From CAVZBW01 sp963778465 (lineage in GTDB: Bacteria; Actinomycetota; Acidimicrobiia; Acidimicrobiales; RAAP-2): 64,000 nucleotides of DNA. The notes under the pieces were generated by a model. The model saw only the letters and a list, made by a program, of their open reading frames with translations. It did no database searches and was not told the DNA's origin. Made by a program: the position numbers and the translations under genes. Each line of letters opens with the position of its first letter. Within the stretch, counting starts at the first letter, position 1. The stretch spans positions 1,116,001 to 1,180,000 of the forward strand of contig CAVZUK010000002.1 in assembly GCA_963778465.1 (NCBI GenBank), given 5' to 3'. Shown here piece by piece: positions 25,839 through 34,150 of this stretch.

Positions 25839-27016
25839 CAGGCCCGTTCGTACTCGCTCGGGATGTTGAAGCGCTTCGTGTACGCCGAGAACGCTTCGGC
25901 AATCGTGTCCCGATCCAATGCATAGTCGCCCAGCGAGTAGTCGTGCGTTCCGCGCTTACCCTTGGGGTTCTCCGCTCGCCAGGACTGGATCCGCTCCGCG
26001 ACCGCAGAATTCCACTCGAGGCCGACCGCTTCGAACGCTGGTCGCATCACCGTCTCAGGGTCCTCCACGAGTTGGTAATAGTCGACGTGGACGAGCCTCG
26101 AACGACCTGCTGCCGCGTCGGCGGCGTCGAACGCCACAAGACGGTTGACGTGATGGCCCACCAACTCCAGCATGTCTCGGCCGGTCTGCTTCGGGTCGGT
26201 ACTGGGGTTGGTGCTTGAGCGCAGCATCTGGGCCAGACTGCAGTTCGACGCTAGGGCCTGTACGGGGTCGCGGTGGGTGACGACAAAGATCGCGTCGGGG
26301 TACGTCGATGCGATCGCGTCGAGGGCGAGCAGGTGGCACGGCCACTTGAGGGCCCAGCGTCTCGACTCCGCCCCTCGCTGGAGAAGCTTGAGAACCCGGG
26401 CGTGATACGCGTATGCCGATGGCATGTCCGCGGCATTGAGGAGAAAGTCGAGGTAGCTCCGGGCCGACATGGGCCAGAGGAGGCCGGGGTTGACGAACGT
26501 CTGGTCGAGGATGGCGAGGCACTCCTGAGGACCTTCGACGTCGGTGAGATGGAAGGCGTCGATCTGTCCCCCGGTCAGGGCCCGAGCCGCCAAGGCGTTC
26601 TCGGTGCTCGTTCTGATTCTGCGCCGAACCGACTCCGGGTCGGTCGCCGGCGGCGGGACCGGCCGTTCGCCCTCCCAGGTGCGAAGCATCCGGAGGGTCG
26701 GATCCTGGTCGAAGAGGTATTGGAAGTACGTCGTCCCCGACCGGGGAAGGCCGGTCAGGAAGATTGGGCGCCGGATGTCCGAGGCATCGATGCCCGGCTC
26801 GTCGGCGGCATAGGCATCGACCTCGATCCGGTTGCGCAGCGCGACCGCCAACATGCCGAGCGCGACCTCGAGACCCTCGGGAGTGAACCGCGCTTCGTCA
26901 TTCATGCTCCGCACAACGGCAGAGAGGTTCTCGAGGAAGTGCATCGGGTCAGGATCCTCGACATCGGTCAACGTCACGGCCCGTTCGACGACCATCTGCA
27001 CCGTCAGCTCCGGCAC
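25838..27016 (-). CDS. Sulfotransferase family protein
   Basis: A 392-residue PAPS-dependent sulfotransferase-like protein. The 5'-phosphosulfate loop FLTGLPRSGTTYFQYL lies near residue 87, and the 3'-phosphate region VVTHRDPVQALAS near residue 247. An N-terminal extension of about 80 residues and the C-terminal ENPKGKRGTHDYSLGDYAL segment are usual for the actinobacterial family (Stf-like). It would transfer sulfate to a hydroxylated lipid or small molecule. It is the middle gene of a three-gene unit with a CmcJ-like oxygenase and a DUF1214 protein. Confidence 0.82.
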   Translation of the reverse strand: MPELTVQMVVERAVTLTDVEDPDPMHFLENLSAVVRSMNDEARFTPEGLEVALGMLAVALRNRIEVDAYAADEPGIDASDIRRPIFLTGLPRSGTTYFQYLFDQDPTLRMLRTWEGERPVPPPATDPESVRRRIRTSTENALAARALTGGQIDAFHLTDVEGPQECLAILDQTFVNPGLLWPMSARSYLDFLLNAADMPSAYAYHARVLKLLQRGAESRRWALKWPCHLLALDAIASTYPDAIFVVTHRDPVQALASNCSLAQMLRSSTNPSTDPKQTGRDMLELVGHHVNRLVAFDAADAAAGRSRLVHVDYYQLVEDPETVMRPAFEAVGLEWNSAVAERIQSWRAENPKGKRGTHDYSLGDYALDRDTIAEAFSAYTKRFNIPSEYERA

Positions 27017-27046
27017 GACACCATCACCTCCTTGCTGCGATCGGCG

Positions 27047-27913
27047 TCATCCGAACAACGCAAGGCCGCGCATCTCGACGCTGGCCCGCGTTGGTACATC
27101 TGATGGACACGTTGGATCCGAAAAAGCAGTATGGGGCACTCGGCGAGCTCGCTGCGGGTCGGTGTCGTGCGCCTTGAACACCAGCACTTCGTCTCGGGTC
27201 ATATCGGGGTAGTAGTGCCAGTGGTGATCCCTATTGAAGCGATACCCCGTAGTGTCGTGGCGGATCTCGCCAACTCCCTGTTCGACCGTGATGGCGGCGA
27301 CCGTCGCTTCATCGTCTGCGGCCACCGTTCGAGCGTCGCAGACGGCAAGGGGGACGTCCTGTGGCGGCGGTGAAACAGCCCGCCACAGGTTGTAGAGCGC
27401 CACACGCTGGTATTCAGCGAGATCGATGTCGTCGACGAGAGCGCCAAAGAGCTCGATCAGGCCCGACGCCGAGGTGTCGGTATTGTCAGCATGGGGGTAG
27501 CGGGCCGGCTTGGCGTTGGAGAGGGGTGCGAGCTTCTCGACGGCCGCCTCTCCATAGCGCTTCTTCCCGCCACCGAGCATGAGCACCTTCTTGGCACCCG
27601 TCAGATCTCGCAGAAGATCGGACATCTCGTCGATATAGAGCTGATCGACGCCCGGATCCACCTGGATGGCGTCGAAGTCGTCCACTGAGCTCTCGTGGTG
27701 CACCAGTACGAAGCCCTCGCGGTCGAGTTCGGTTGCCACCAGTCGAGCGTTGGCGATCGCCACTATTCGGCCAGGGAGTGTTCGCATCGTCGACCGGCTC
27801 TCGTCCTCGGTGACGAACTCGAGGACCTCCTTCGGATCGGCCGCGGCGTTCCGGATGTAGTTGACGTCGGCCATGACGGCTCTGCCACCAAGTCGTTCAG
27901 AGATAGCTGTCAT
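27047..27913 (-). CDS. CmcJ/NvfI family oxidoreductase
   Basis: A 288-residue enzyme of the CmcJ/NvfI family. Fingerprints are YNLWRAVSPPPQDVPLAVCDA near residue 180 (shortened here by family naming only), HWHYYPDMTRDEVLVFK near residue 230 and RRVPHTAFSDP near residue 255. CmcJ takes part in cephamycin hydroxylation and NvfI is an iron/2-oxoglutarate oxygenase; candidate metal ligands here are the H-x-D in PHADNTD and the histidine in VPHTAF. The start is uncertain: ATG at 27913 abuts GGGAGG, and 27928 or 27874 are alternatives. It is first in the minus-strand unit, facing twin operator-like repeats. Confidence 0.78.
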   Translation of the reverse strand: MTAISERLGGRAVMADVNYIRNAAADPKEVLEFVTEDESRSTMRTLPGRIVAIANARLVATELDREGFVLVHHESSVDDFDAIQVDPGVDQLYIDEMSDLLRDLTGAKKVLMLGGGKKRYGEAAVEKLAPLSNAKPARYPHADNTDTSASGLIELFGALVDDIDLAEYQRVALYNLWRAVSPPPQDVPLAVCDARTVAADDEATVAAITVEQGVGEIRHDTTGYRFNRDHHWHYYPDMTRDEVLVFKAHDTDPQRARRVPHTAFSDPTCPSDVPTRASVEMRGLALFG

Positions 27914-27966
27914 CCTCCCACCTCTCATTGGGGCCAGACTGACGCGATCACAGACCGGTCGGGCAG

Positions 27967-27992
27967 TTTACAGTTTCGAGCTCCGATGTAAA
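27967..27992. promoter_or_regulatory. TetR-type operator, copy 1
   Basis: TTTACA-N14-TGTAAA, a perfect 6+6 inverted repeat spanning 26 bases between the CmcJ-like gene and the divergent TetR gene. An identical design recurs 68 bases away, which makes chance unlikely. Confidence 0.65.
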
Positions 27993-28034
27993 GCCCGAGG
28001 ATTACGGCCCCCGGGAAGCACTGGCGCAGCAGAG

Positions 28035-28060
28035 TTTACAAGGCTGTCCAAAAGTGTAAA
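28035..28060. promoter_or_regulatory. TetR-type operator, copy 2
   Basis: Second TTTACA-N14-TGTAAA, the same half-sites and the same 14-base spacer, ending eight bases before the TetR start codon. It is placed to control that gene itself. Confidence 0.65.
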
Positions 28061-28068
28061 GTCACGAC

Positions 28069-28644
28069 GTGACGCCCGCTTCGCCGACGGCCGAATCGAT
28101 TCTCCAAGCTGCCAGGAGGGCCATCGCTGAGCGCGGGCCGGAGCGGCTGACGATGTCGGCGGTGGCGGCCGCAGCTGGCATCTCACGTCCGACTCTCTAT
28201 CGTTGGTTCCCGACCCAGCGCGAGCTCCTCGTTGCCGTTAAGGCTTACGAAGAGGTCCAGTTCGATATCGGCTTGCAGGTGGTGATCGACGCCCAACGGA
28301 CCCCACGACGCCGACTCGACGCCGCCCTCCGGTATCTCATGACCTATCTCGATGAGTCACTCATGCCCGACTGCATTGCTGCCGATCCGACGTTTGCTCT
28401 CGAGGGGCTGGCCAGTTCGCTCGCTCCCCACGTCGAGATCCTTGCCCGCCTCCTCGGTCCCGCCCTCGACCTGGTCCCGGCTGTGGGCACCGACTCGCTG
28501 ACCAGGGAGCAGGCAGCCGAGATCTTCCTGCGACTGGCTTACTCCCACTATCTCGTCCCGCACCCAAACGCCGACGAGCTCTTGGCGGTCGTCCAAGCCT
28601 TCGCGGGGATGGCCCGTCGACGCACACGAGTGCCAGTGGGATGA
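28069..28644 (+). CDS. TetR family transcriptional regulator
   Basis: A 191-residue regulator. The N-terminal helix-turn-helix (RLTMSAVAAAAGISRPTLYRWF, residues about 27-48, two helices) is followed by PTQRELLVAV. The C-terminal domain is helical. GTG start at 28069. It is divergent from the CmcJ-like/sulfotransferase/DUF1214 unit and the gap carries two identical operator-like repeats, so autoregulation and control of that unit are likely. The ligand is unknown. Confidence 0.85.
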   Translation: MTPASPTAESILQAARRAIAERGPERLTMSAVAAAAGISRPTLYRWFPTQRELLVAVKAYEEVQFDIGLQVVIDAQRTPRRRLDAALRYLMTYLDESLMPDCIAADPTFALEGLASSLAPHVEILARLLGPALDLVPAVGTDSLTREQAAEIFLRLAYSHYLVPHPNADELLAVVQAFAGMARRRTRVPVG

Positions 28645-29152
28645 GGCTGTGGCATTGTTCGGTCTGAGGCCGATTCGCTTCTGAACCTGACGGCGGCCAC
28701 GTCTTCAGCTCGCGGACGATTTGCTCGGGGATGTGCCTTGGTCTCGGCATCGTGAACATCCCCCCTTCGCCCGCGATCAAGGGCACCGGGCCCAATTCAC
28801 GGGCGGACCGATCTCAAGGAGTCGGGCCGGGGATATCCGCCTGCCCGAGACGGTGGTTTCGGAGAGGTCGGCGGAGCAGAGTGACGGGAAGTTGGCGGCA
28901 TTTCTGCGGCCTCATCCCTTAGCCAGGAAAGCAGCTGGTCAGCCTCGTGCGAGCGAGGCATGCACTGCCAACCGCAATCACTTGATCATCTCGGGATCGT
29001 CCAATCAGCGGAGCCGTGACTCCGATGTTTCACGCTGACAACCTCACGGAGGCACGCCCCACCGTTCCTGCTTGCGCTTACCTGTCCCACAGGCCGAAGC
29101 TTGCACAGCCGGGCGGCGTGCCGCTACCGCCCGCCAGTGAAGGGAGGGCGCG
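28645..29152. other. Intergenic with possible IS3-type orfA relic
   Basis: About 0.5 kb. On the minus strand 28697-28750 reads MPRPRHIPEQIVRELKTW, like the N-terminus of IS3-family OrfA proteins (R-x-H-x-P-E-Q-I-V), then loses similarity. Nothing else is recognised. The relic is a weak call. Confidence 0.3.
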
Positions 29153-29593
29153 ATGACTGACGCAGCAAATGCCGGCACATCTGGAAAGCCCGGGCGACAG
29201 GTGGTGGATTGCGGGGGGTTGCGGTTCGAGGCGACCTTCCGTGCGCCCGCGGGAGCTACCTTGCGCGTGTCGGGCGATGTCGACGACCACACGACCGAAC
29301 TGCTCCGCTTCGATGACTTCATCGAAGCACCCCACTACCACATTCCCGCCGATGCTGAACCGATTCGCTTTGACCAGGCGACCCTAGGAGAGCCGTTGGC
29401 CTGGTTCGTATCGCAGCTACGCGACCATCTCGGCGAGCTGCTCGTCGAGGCGGGATACGCCCGGATTCTGTCTGATGTCGACCTCGATGCCGTCGCTCAA
29501 CATGCAGCGGATATCAGGAAAGCGATGGAAGCCTGCGTTCCCGAAGGGTATAGGCGAGTGCCCGGTGTCGGCCTCCGACGGTCTCCCGGCTGA
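29153..29593 (+). CDS. Hypothetical protein, 146 aa
   Basis: A 146-residue acidic soluble protein. The first part is beta-rich (CGGLRFEATFRAPAGATLRV), followed by LLRFDDFIEAPHYHIPADAEP, and the C-terminal half is helical (DHLGELLVEAGY). The ATG has GAAGGGAGGGCGCG upstream, a good ribosome site. Two histidines in HYH may bind metal. No named family is recognised. It stands between two regulators and could belong to either neighbouring system. Confidence 0.7.
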   Translation: MTDAANAGTSGKPGRQVVDCGGLRFEATFRAPAGATLRVSGDVDDHTTELLRFDDFIEAPHYHIPADAEPIRFDQATLGEPLAWFVSQLRDHLGELLVEAGYARILSDVDLDAVAQHAADIRKAMEACVPEGYRRVPGVGLRRSPG

Positions 29594-29633
29594 CCTTGGA
29601 GCAGGCGCCGACACGCCGCTGGGGCGTGCAAGA

Positions 29634-30218
29634 TTAGGCAGGCTGCGGTCTCCGCGCCCGTTCGAGGCCATCAGCAAAGAGCTCCATGAGAAGACGCAAG
29701 CTCCTATCGGAATCAGCTGGGAACGTAAACCGCCCCGCGAGCTCCAGGGAAACGAACCCATGAAGTGACGTCCAGATGATTCTGCGCCAGTGTGCGAGAT
29801 CCTCCTCTGTCAAGCCATAGGTCGCCAAGAGGTTCGTCAGGGGATCCGTCGCTACGGTCAGGGCTCTGAAGAGCTCGTCATCCGAATTGTCGGGTTGGCT
29901 CCAAGCGATCAGTCGTCCGACACCGGGGTGATCTCGATACCCTCGGACCAACTCCTCCATCAGCGCAAGGAGGGCATCGCGCCCTTCCTTCCCGCTCACT
30001 GCCGATTCGAGTGATCTGGCTTGGACGTCCAGCCCGTGCAAGATCAGATCGCGCCTCAGTCCGACCACTCCGTCGATGTGGAAGTACAAGGACTGGCTCC
30101 GAACCCCAAGCCGTCCCGCGAGACGGGAGACCGTGAGCCGGTCAACCCCCTCTTCATCCACGATCTCAGCTGCAGCCGCAAGCACGTCAGTCTTCGCTAG
30201 GCCAATCGGTCTCGCCAT
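29634..30218 (-). CDS. TetR family transcriptional regulator
   Basis: A 194-residue TetR-type regulator. The helix-turn-helix is LTVSRLAGRLGVRSQSLYFHI at about residues 29-48 followed by DGVVGLR. The C-terminal region (HWRRIIWTSLHGFVSLELAG) matches the WHG-type ligand domain of TetR proteins. It is divergent from the amidohydrolase/ABC transporter operon that starts about 400 bases away and is its most likely local regulator; this is inference from position. Confidence 0.85.
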   Translation of the reverse strand: MARPIGLAKTDVLAAAAEIVDEEGVDRLTVSRLAGRLGVRSQSLYFHIDGVVGLRRDLILHGLDVQARSLESAVSGKEGRDALLALMEELVRGYRDHPGVGRLIAWSQPDNSDDELFRALTVATDPLTNLLATYGLTEEDLAHWRRIIWTSLHGFVSLELAGRFTFPADSDRSLRLLMELFADGLERARRPQPA

Positions 30219-30614
30219 GGACGCCCATCACTCCGCCTCGAGGTTCGTGCAAATCGGACACAAGATACCCCGGCATCGAATGCGCGCCGTGGGCATGTCA
30301 GGTGATCCGATCTGCGTGGTTGACATTGATGATCTGTCCGAAGGTCGCCTCGCCAGAGCCGTCCTTACTCGACGCGGGCAGTTCCGATCCCGACCGAGCT
30401 GCGACGGCGAGGTGCCGGCGGTGGATCGCGAAGCTCGGCGGGGACGTCGGGAGGTCTTGACATCTCGATCTCGAACTGCTTAGCTGACCGCAATCCTAGT
30501 CTACAGTATGAAGTCTCTCTTGACAGGTCGTCGGAGGGGAAACCTATATCCGCCATCTGGGCTGGCATGCGCGCCCTATCCCTGATGACTAGCGGCGCCT
30601 ATCTCCGGGGGAAT
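30219..30614. other. Intergenic promoter region of the transporter operon
   Basis: About 0.4 kb without a gene, between a TetR gene and the divergent amidohydrolase. Besides the proposed promoter at 30520-30550 there are further TTGACA hexamers near 30330 and 30459. No strong palindrome was recognised. Confidence 0.4.
30520..30550 (+). promoter_or_regulatory. Candidate promoter of amidohydrolase/ABC operon
   Basis: A perfect TTGACA at 30520-30525 and a TATATC at 30545-30550, 19 bases apart (18 to an overlapping CTATAT). It lies 65 bases before the first ATG. The spacing is slightly long. Confidence 0.4.
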
Positions 30615-31805
30615 ATGAGCACCAGTTCACGATTTTGCGACGCTGAACGGCACTTCCACGAGGCAGACGACTGCTTTACCCGTCATCTGGAAGCCAAGTT
30701 CGCCGACCGTGCCGTTCATGTTGCTCGCAATACAGACAGAACAGGGACATGGTATTTCGGAGATACTCCTCTTGCCTATGGGAGGAAAGCCAATGCCCGA
30801 ATCTTGGTTCCTGGCTCGTATGGTGGAATCCCTACTTCTCCTCCGAAGGAAGGGGAGGCGTTCGCAACCGTGGACGCGTTCCAATCGCAGTTCGTCGACC
30901 GTGCTGCGTACCTCACCGTCATGGACGAGCAGTGTGTGGAGCGAGCCTTGGTCATGCCGGTTCATGCTTTCAACGTCACGTGGGACCTCAGATGTGACGT
31001 AGCAGCCGCGTACGCAAACCTGCGGGCCTTCAACAGGTACCTAGAGGACGACTGGGGCTACGCGCACCTCGACCGCATCTACAGCACTCCCTTGATGGCA
31101 CTGTTCGATGTCGAAGAGGCGCGCCGGGAACTGGAAAGAGTTGTCAACAAGGGCGCTCGGGCAATCCTGTTGAACACGGGACCGGTTTTCGGACGCTCCC
31201 CCGGCGATCCAATGTTCGATCCCTTCTGGTCGGTGGCCAATGAGGCAGGGACCCTGGTGGTCTTCCACATCGATCACTTCAGCTATCACGAGTTCTTCGG
31301 AGGAGCTTGGGGGGAGTGCGCCGAGCCGACCAGTGAGGCTGAGGTCAGCGCATTTCAATGGCTTGCCTGTGTAGGAGCCCGGCCGATGATGGACACGATG
31401 GCCAGCCTCGTCCTTCATAACCTGTTCGGCCGGTTCCCGAATCTGAACGTGCTCAGCGTTTCGAACGGATCTGCGTGGATCAAGGACCTGGGGCGTCTAG
31501 ATAAGTCATCCAGCCCGTCGTACCCGTGGCCTCGCGATGAGGCGCAATGGTGGCCCGGTGGACGTCTGACGGCCCCACCGAGTGAGCTCATACGGGAGCA
31601 CCTCTATGTCGCGCCCTTTGTCCAGGACGATGTGGTCGACATCCTGACCTATGTCGACGACGGTCATGTGTTGATGGCAACCGACTATCCGCATCCGGAC
31701 GGCTTCGCCGATGCGCGTGATTACCCATCGATCTTGAGCGACGTGCCGGAGCGAGCAGCCCAGTCGATTACCTACGAGAACTTCCGAAGCCTGTTAAGGG
31801 TGTGA
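30615..31805 (+). CDS. Amidohydrolase family protein, operon copy 1
   Basis: A 396-residue TIM-barrel hydrolase of the amidohydrolase-2 group. The N-terminus has DAERHFHE (metal-ligand region), then VFHIDHFSYHEFF near residue 220 and MATDYPHPDGFADARDY near residue 360 with the metal aspartate. It is closely related to the last gene of the same operon: 25 of the first 31 aligned residues after residue 6 are identical. The ATG at 30615 follows GGGGGAAT. It likely acts on the compound imported by the following ABC transporter, or on a product of it. Confidence 0.85.
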   Translation: MSTSSRFCDAERHFHEADDCFTRHLEAKFADRAVHVARNTDRTGTWYFGDTPLAYGRKANARILVPGSYGGIPTSPPKEGEAFATVDAFQSQFVDRAAYLTVMDEQCVERALVMPVHAFNVTWDLRCDVAAAYANLRAFNRYLEDDWGYAHLDRIYSTPLMALFDVEEARRELERVVNKGARAILLNTGPVFGRSPGDPMFDPFWSVANEAGTLVVFHIDHFSYHEFFGGAWGECAEPTSEAEVSAFQWLACVGARPMMDTMASLVLHNLFGRFPNLNVLSVSNGSAWIKDLGRLDKSSSPSYPWPRDEAQWWPGGRLTAPPSELIREHLYVAPFVQDDVVDILTYVDDGHVLMATDYPHPDGFADARDYPSILSDVPERAAQSITYENFRSLLRV

Positions 31806-31848
31806 GTCAAGTAAACGCACGATGATGCAGAAATTGGGGGGAGTAGCC

Positions 31849-33105
31849 ATGCTTTCAGGACGCCGTCGTGTCACCAGGGCACCTAGTGGCGCAGTGACGA
31901 GAGTGTTCAGTGCGGCCTTGGTCCTAGGAACGGCGGTCTCGATCACGGCGGTCGTTCCTGCTCAGGCGCAGGCGGCCTCGGGGAAGACGCCCTACCTGAT
32001 TGCGTCGCCGATCGATCTGACCGGCTCGAGTGCGCAGCTCGGTGCATCACTGTCCGCTGGGCTGAACGCCGCTGTGACCCAGATCAACAATTCTGGAGGC
32101 ATTCTCGGTCATCCGGTGAAGGTGACCTACAAGGACACCCAGTCGAATCCCCAGACCGCAGCGCAGGTGCTCACGTCGATGGTGCAAACGGGGAACTACA
32201 TCGCCGCGATCCCTGCTTCCGGAGGGTCGACGACGCTTCCGATGCTGGGAGTGATGAAGTCTTCGAGCATCTTGGGTCTGCTTGTTGGATCCGCCCCCAA
32301 CTTGGGCAATCCCGCTGTGTATCCAACCGTGTTCGATGTCGCGGCCTCCTACGCATCGTCTGGGACGGCCCTCGCCTGCGCTGCTACGACGTTCAAACCC
32401 AAGACGGCCGCGATCATCCAGTTGGACGACCCGTTCAACGCCACTGACTCCTCCACCGCTACCACCCTGCTCGAGAAGAGAGGCATCAAGGTGGTTGACC
32501 ACGAGGTGTACGAAATGGGGGCCACGAACATCATTCCCCAGATGCAGCGCATCCAGGCAGCTCACCCGTCCATTCTGCTGATGTCGACCTACTACTTCGA
32601 GACCGGACCGATCTTCAGTGCTCTTCAACAGCTCAACTACAACGTGCAGGTGCTCGGTGACACCGGAGTGTCGAGCGGTCCTCCACGTGCGGTGCTTCCG
32701 GCGTCGATAACCATTCCCGCGAACGCTCAAGCGACGTCGCCAACGACGGACGTCCGAATCGACGGGAAGCTCTCGGCCCAGCAGAAGAACATCATCGCTT
32801 TGTTGGACCAATCGGTCCACGGCAAATTCGAAAGCGCGCTCGCTCAATATCTTTACGACTACGACGCCCTGGAGCTCGTTCGTTGGGCCGCCGACAAGGC
32901 GAAGTCCACCGACACAAAGGCGATGGTACGTGCCCTCGAGACTCTGAAGGCTCACCCGGAGAACACCGGGGCGATCTCCGAACCCTCGCCACCGTTTAGC
33001 CCGACCAGCCACATCTATGGTCCCGAGGCGGAGTATCTCGAGGTGTACGGAGGAACCTTCGTGACCGGGACGTTCCCCGAGGTCAAGCCCGTACCGAGCT
33101 GCTAG
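31849..33105 (+). CDS. ABC transporter substrate-binding protein (Liv type)
   Basis: A 418-residue periplasmic-binding-fold protein of the branched-chain amino acid/amide class. A signal peptide covers about residues 1-42 (hydrophobic VFSAALVLGTAVSITAVV, cleavage after AQAQA). The mature N-terminus has the family start LIASPIDLTGSSAQLGASLSAG, then NNSGGILGHPVKVTYKD in two parts. No lipobox cysteine is seen at the cleavage site. ATG at 31849 has GGGGGGAG upstream. It delivers ligand to the LivH/LivM-G/LivF system downstream; the ligand is unknown. Confidence 0.88.
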   Translation: MLSGRRRVTRAPSGAVTRVFSAALVLGTAVSITAVVPAQAQAASGKTPYLIASPIDLTGSSAQLGASLSAGLNAAVTQINNSGGILGHPVKVTYKDTQSNPQTAAQVLTSMVQTGNYIAAIPASGGSTTLPMLGVMKSSSILGLLVGSAPNLGNPAVYPTVFDVAASYASSGTALACAATTFKPKTAAIIQLDDPFNATDSSTATTLLEKRGIKVVDHEVYEMGATNIIPQMQRIQAAHPSILLMSTYYFETGPIFSALQQLNYNVQVLGDTGVSSGPPRAVLPASITIPANAQATSPTTDVRIDGKLSAQQKNIIALLDQSVHGKFESALAQYLYDYDALELVRWAADKAKSTDTKAMVRALETLKAHPENTGAISEPSPPFSPTSHIYGPEAEYLEVYGGTFVTGTFPEVKPVPSC

Positions 33106-33232
33106 TGACCGGGTCGACCGTGACTGCTTCGGTTCAGGAGGGGCCATCGACCGCCGGGTCTGAGTTGCCGGCTCTTCTGTAGCCGAGGATGGCGGATGTC
33201 GAACGGGTGATCAGAGCGAGTCAGGCCTCAGC

Positions 33233-34150
33233 GTGGTCGTGATTGCCACCATCAGTGGCGACTGGCGACTATACGTCACCGCCCTGTTTGAGGGTCTCGG
33301 GACGGGCGGCGTCTACGCGCTGATCGCGATCGGCTACAACTTGGTGTTCTCGAGCACGGGTGTGTTCAACATCGCCCAGGGCGATCTGGTCTCGGTCGGG
33401 ACCTTCTTCGTTTACGTCATCGTCACCGCTTTGGGCGGAGATCCCCTGGTCGGGCTCGTGGTGGCGATCGTGGGTGTCGGCGTTGTCGGATTGGGACAAG
33501 AGCTTCTGACCGTCGATCCCTATATCCAAAGAGGTGGGAGGAACAGCGGTCTTGCATGGTTGATAACGACGTTCGGGGCCTCCGTTGCGATCGAGAGCGG
33601 CCTGCAGTTGATCTTCGGGAGCGAGCCCAAGCCCGTCCCCCCTGAGTTCGGCTCCACTGTCCTGCACATCCTTGGGGCTCCCATCGCGATTGCGTATGTC
33701 GTCATCTTTGCCGTAGCGGTCGTCGCGGCGATCGGCTTGGATGCGTGGAGCCGCCATACCATGACGGGTCACGCCTGGCGCGCTACGGCAGAAGATCGCC
33801 AGGCCGCCCAGGCACGCGGGATCAATGTCCGGCGGGTTGGGATCTCCGCCTTCGTACTGGCTGCGTGTCTTTCGGGTCTGGCCGGTGGTCTCATGGCACC
33901 CATCACCGAGGCGTCGTACAACGCCGGCGCTCTGCTGAGCCTTCAAGGCTTCGTTGCTATCACCATCGGCGGCTTTGGCTCCCAACGAGGCGCTCTCCTC
34001 GGCGGCCTGATCCTTGGCGTGGTCGAGGCTGAGGCGGTGTTGTTGACGAATCCTGGCTATTCCGATGCCTTTGCACTGGGGGCGTTGCTCCTCGTGCTGC
34101 TCATCCGCCCTCAAGGCCTATTCGGGCAGAGAAGCCAACGGGCAGTATGA
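33233..34150 (+). CDS. livH: Branched-chain amino acid-type ABC permease LivH
   Basis: A 305-residue membrane permease with about eight hydrophobic helices. Typical features are LGTGGVYALIAIGYNLVFSSTGVFNIAQGD in the N-terminal part (split motif), RATAEDRQAAQARGIN as the ATPase-contact loop near residue 185, and GGFGSQRGALLGG near residue 243. GTG at 33233. Its stop overlaps the start of the next gene by four bases. It forms the transmembrane pore with the LivM part of the following fusion protein. Confidence 0.88.
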   Translation: MVVIATISGDWRLYVTALFEGLGTGGVYALIAIGYNLVFSSTGVFNIAQGDLVSVGTFFVYVIVTALGGDPLVGLVVAIVGVGVVGLGQELLTVDPYIQRGGRNSGLAWLITTFGASVAIESGLQLIFGSEPKPVPPEFGSTVLHILGAPIAIAYVVIFAVAVVAAIGLDAWSRHTMTGHAWRATAEDRQAAQARGINVRRVGISAFVLAACLSGLAGGLMAPITEASYNAGALLSLQGFVAITIGGFGSQRGALLGGLILGVVEAEAVLLTNPGYSDAFALGALLLVLLIRPQGLFGQRSQRAV

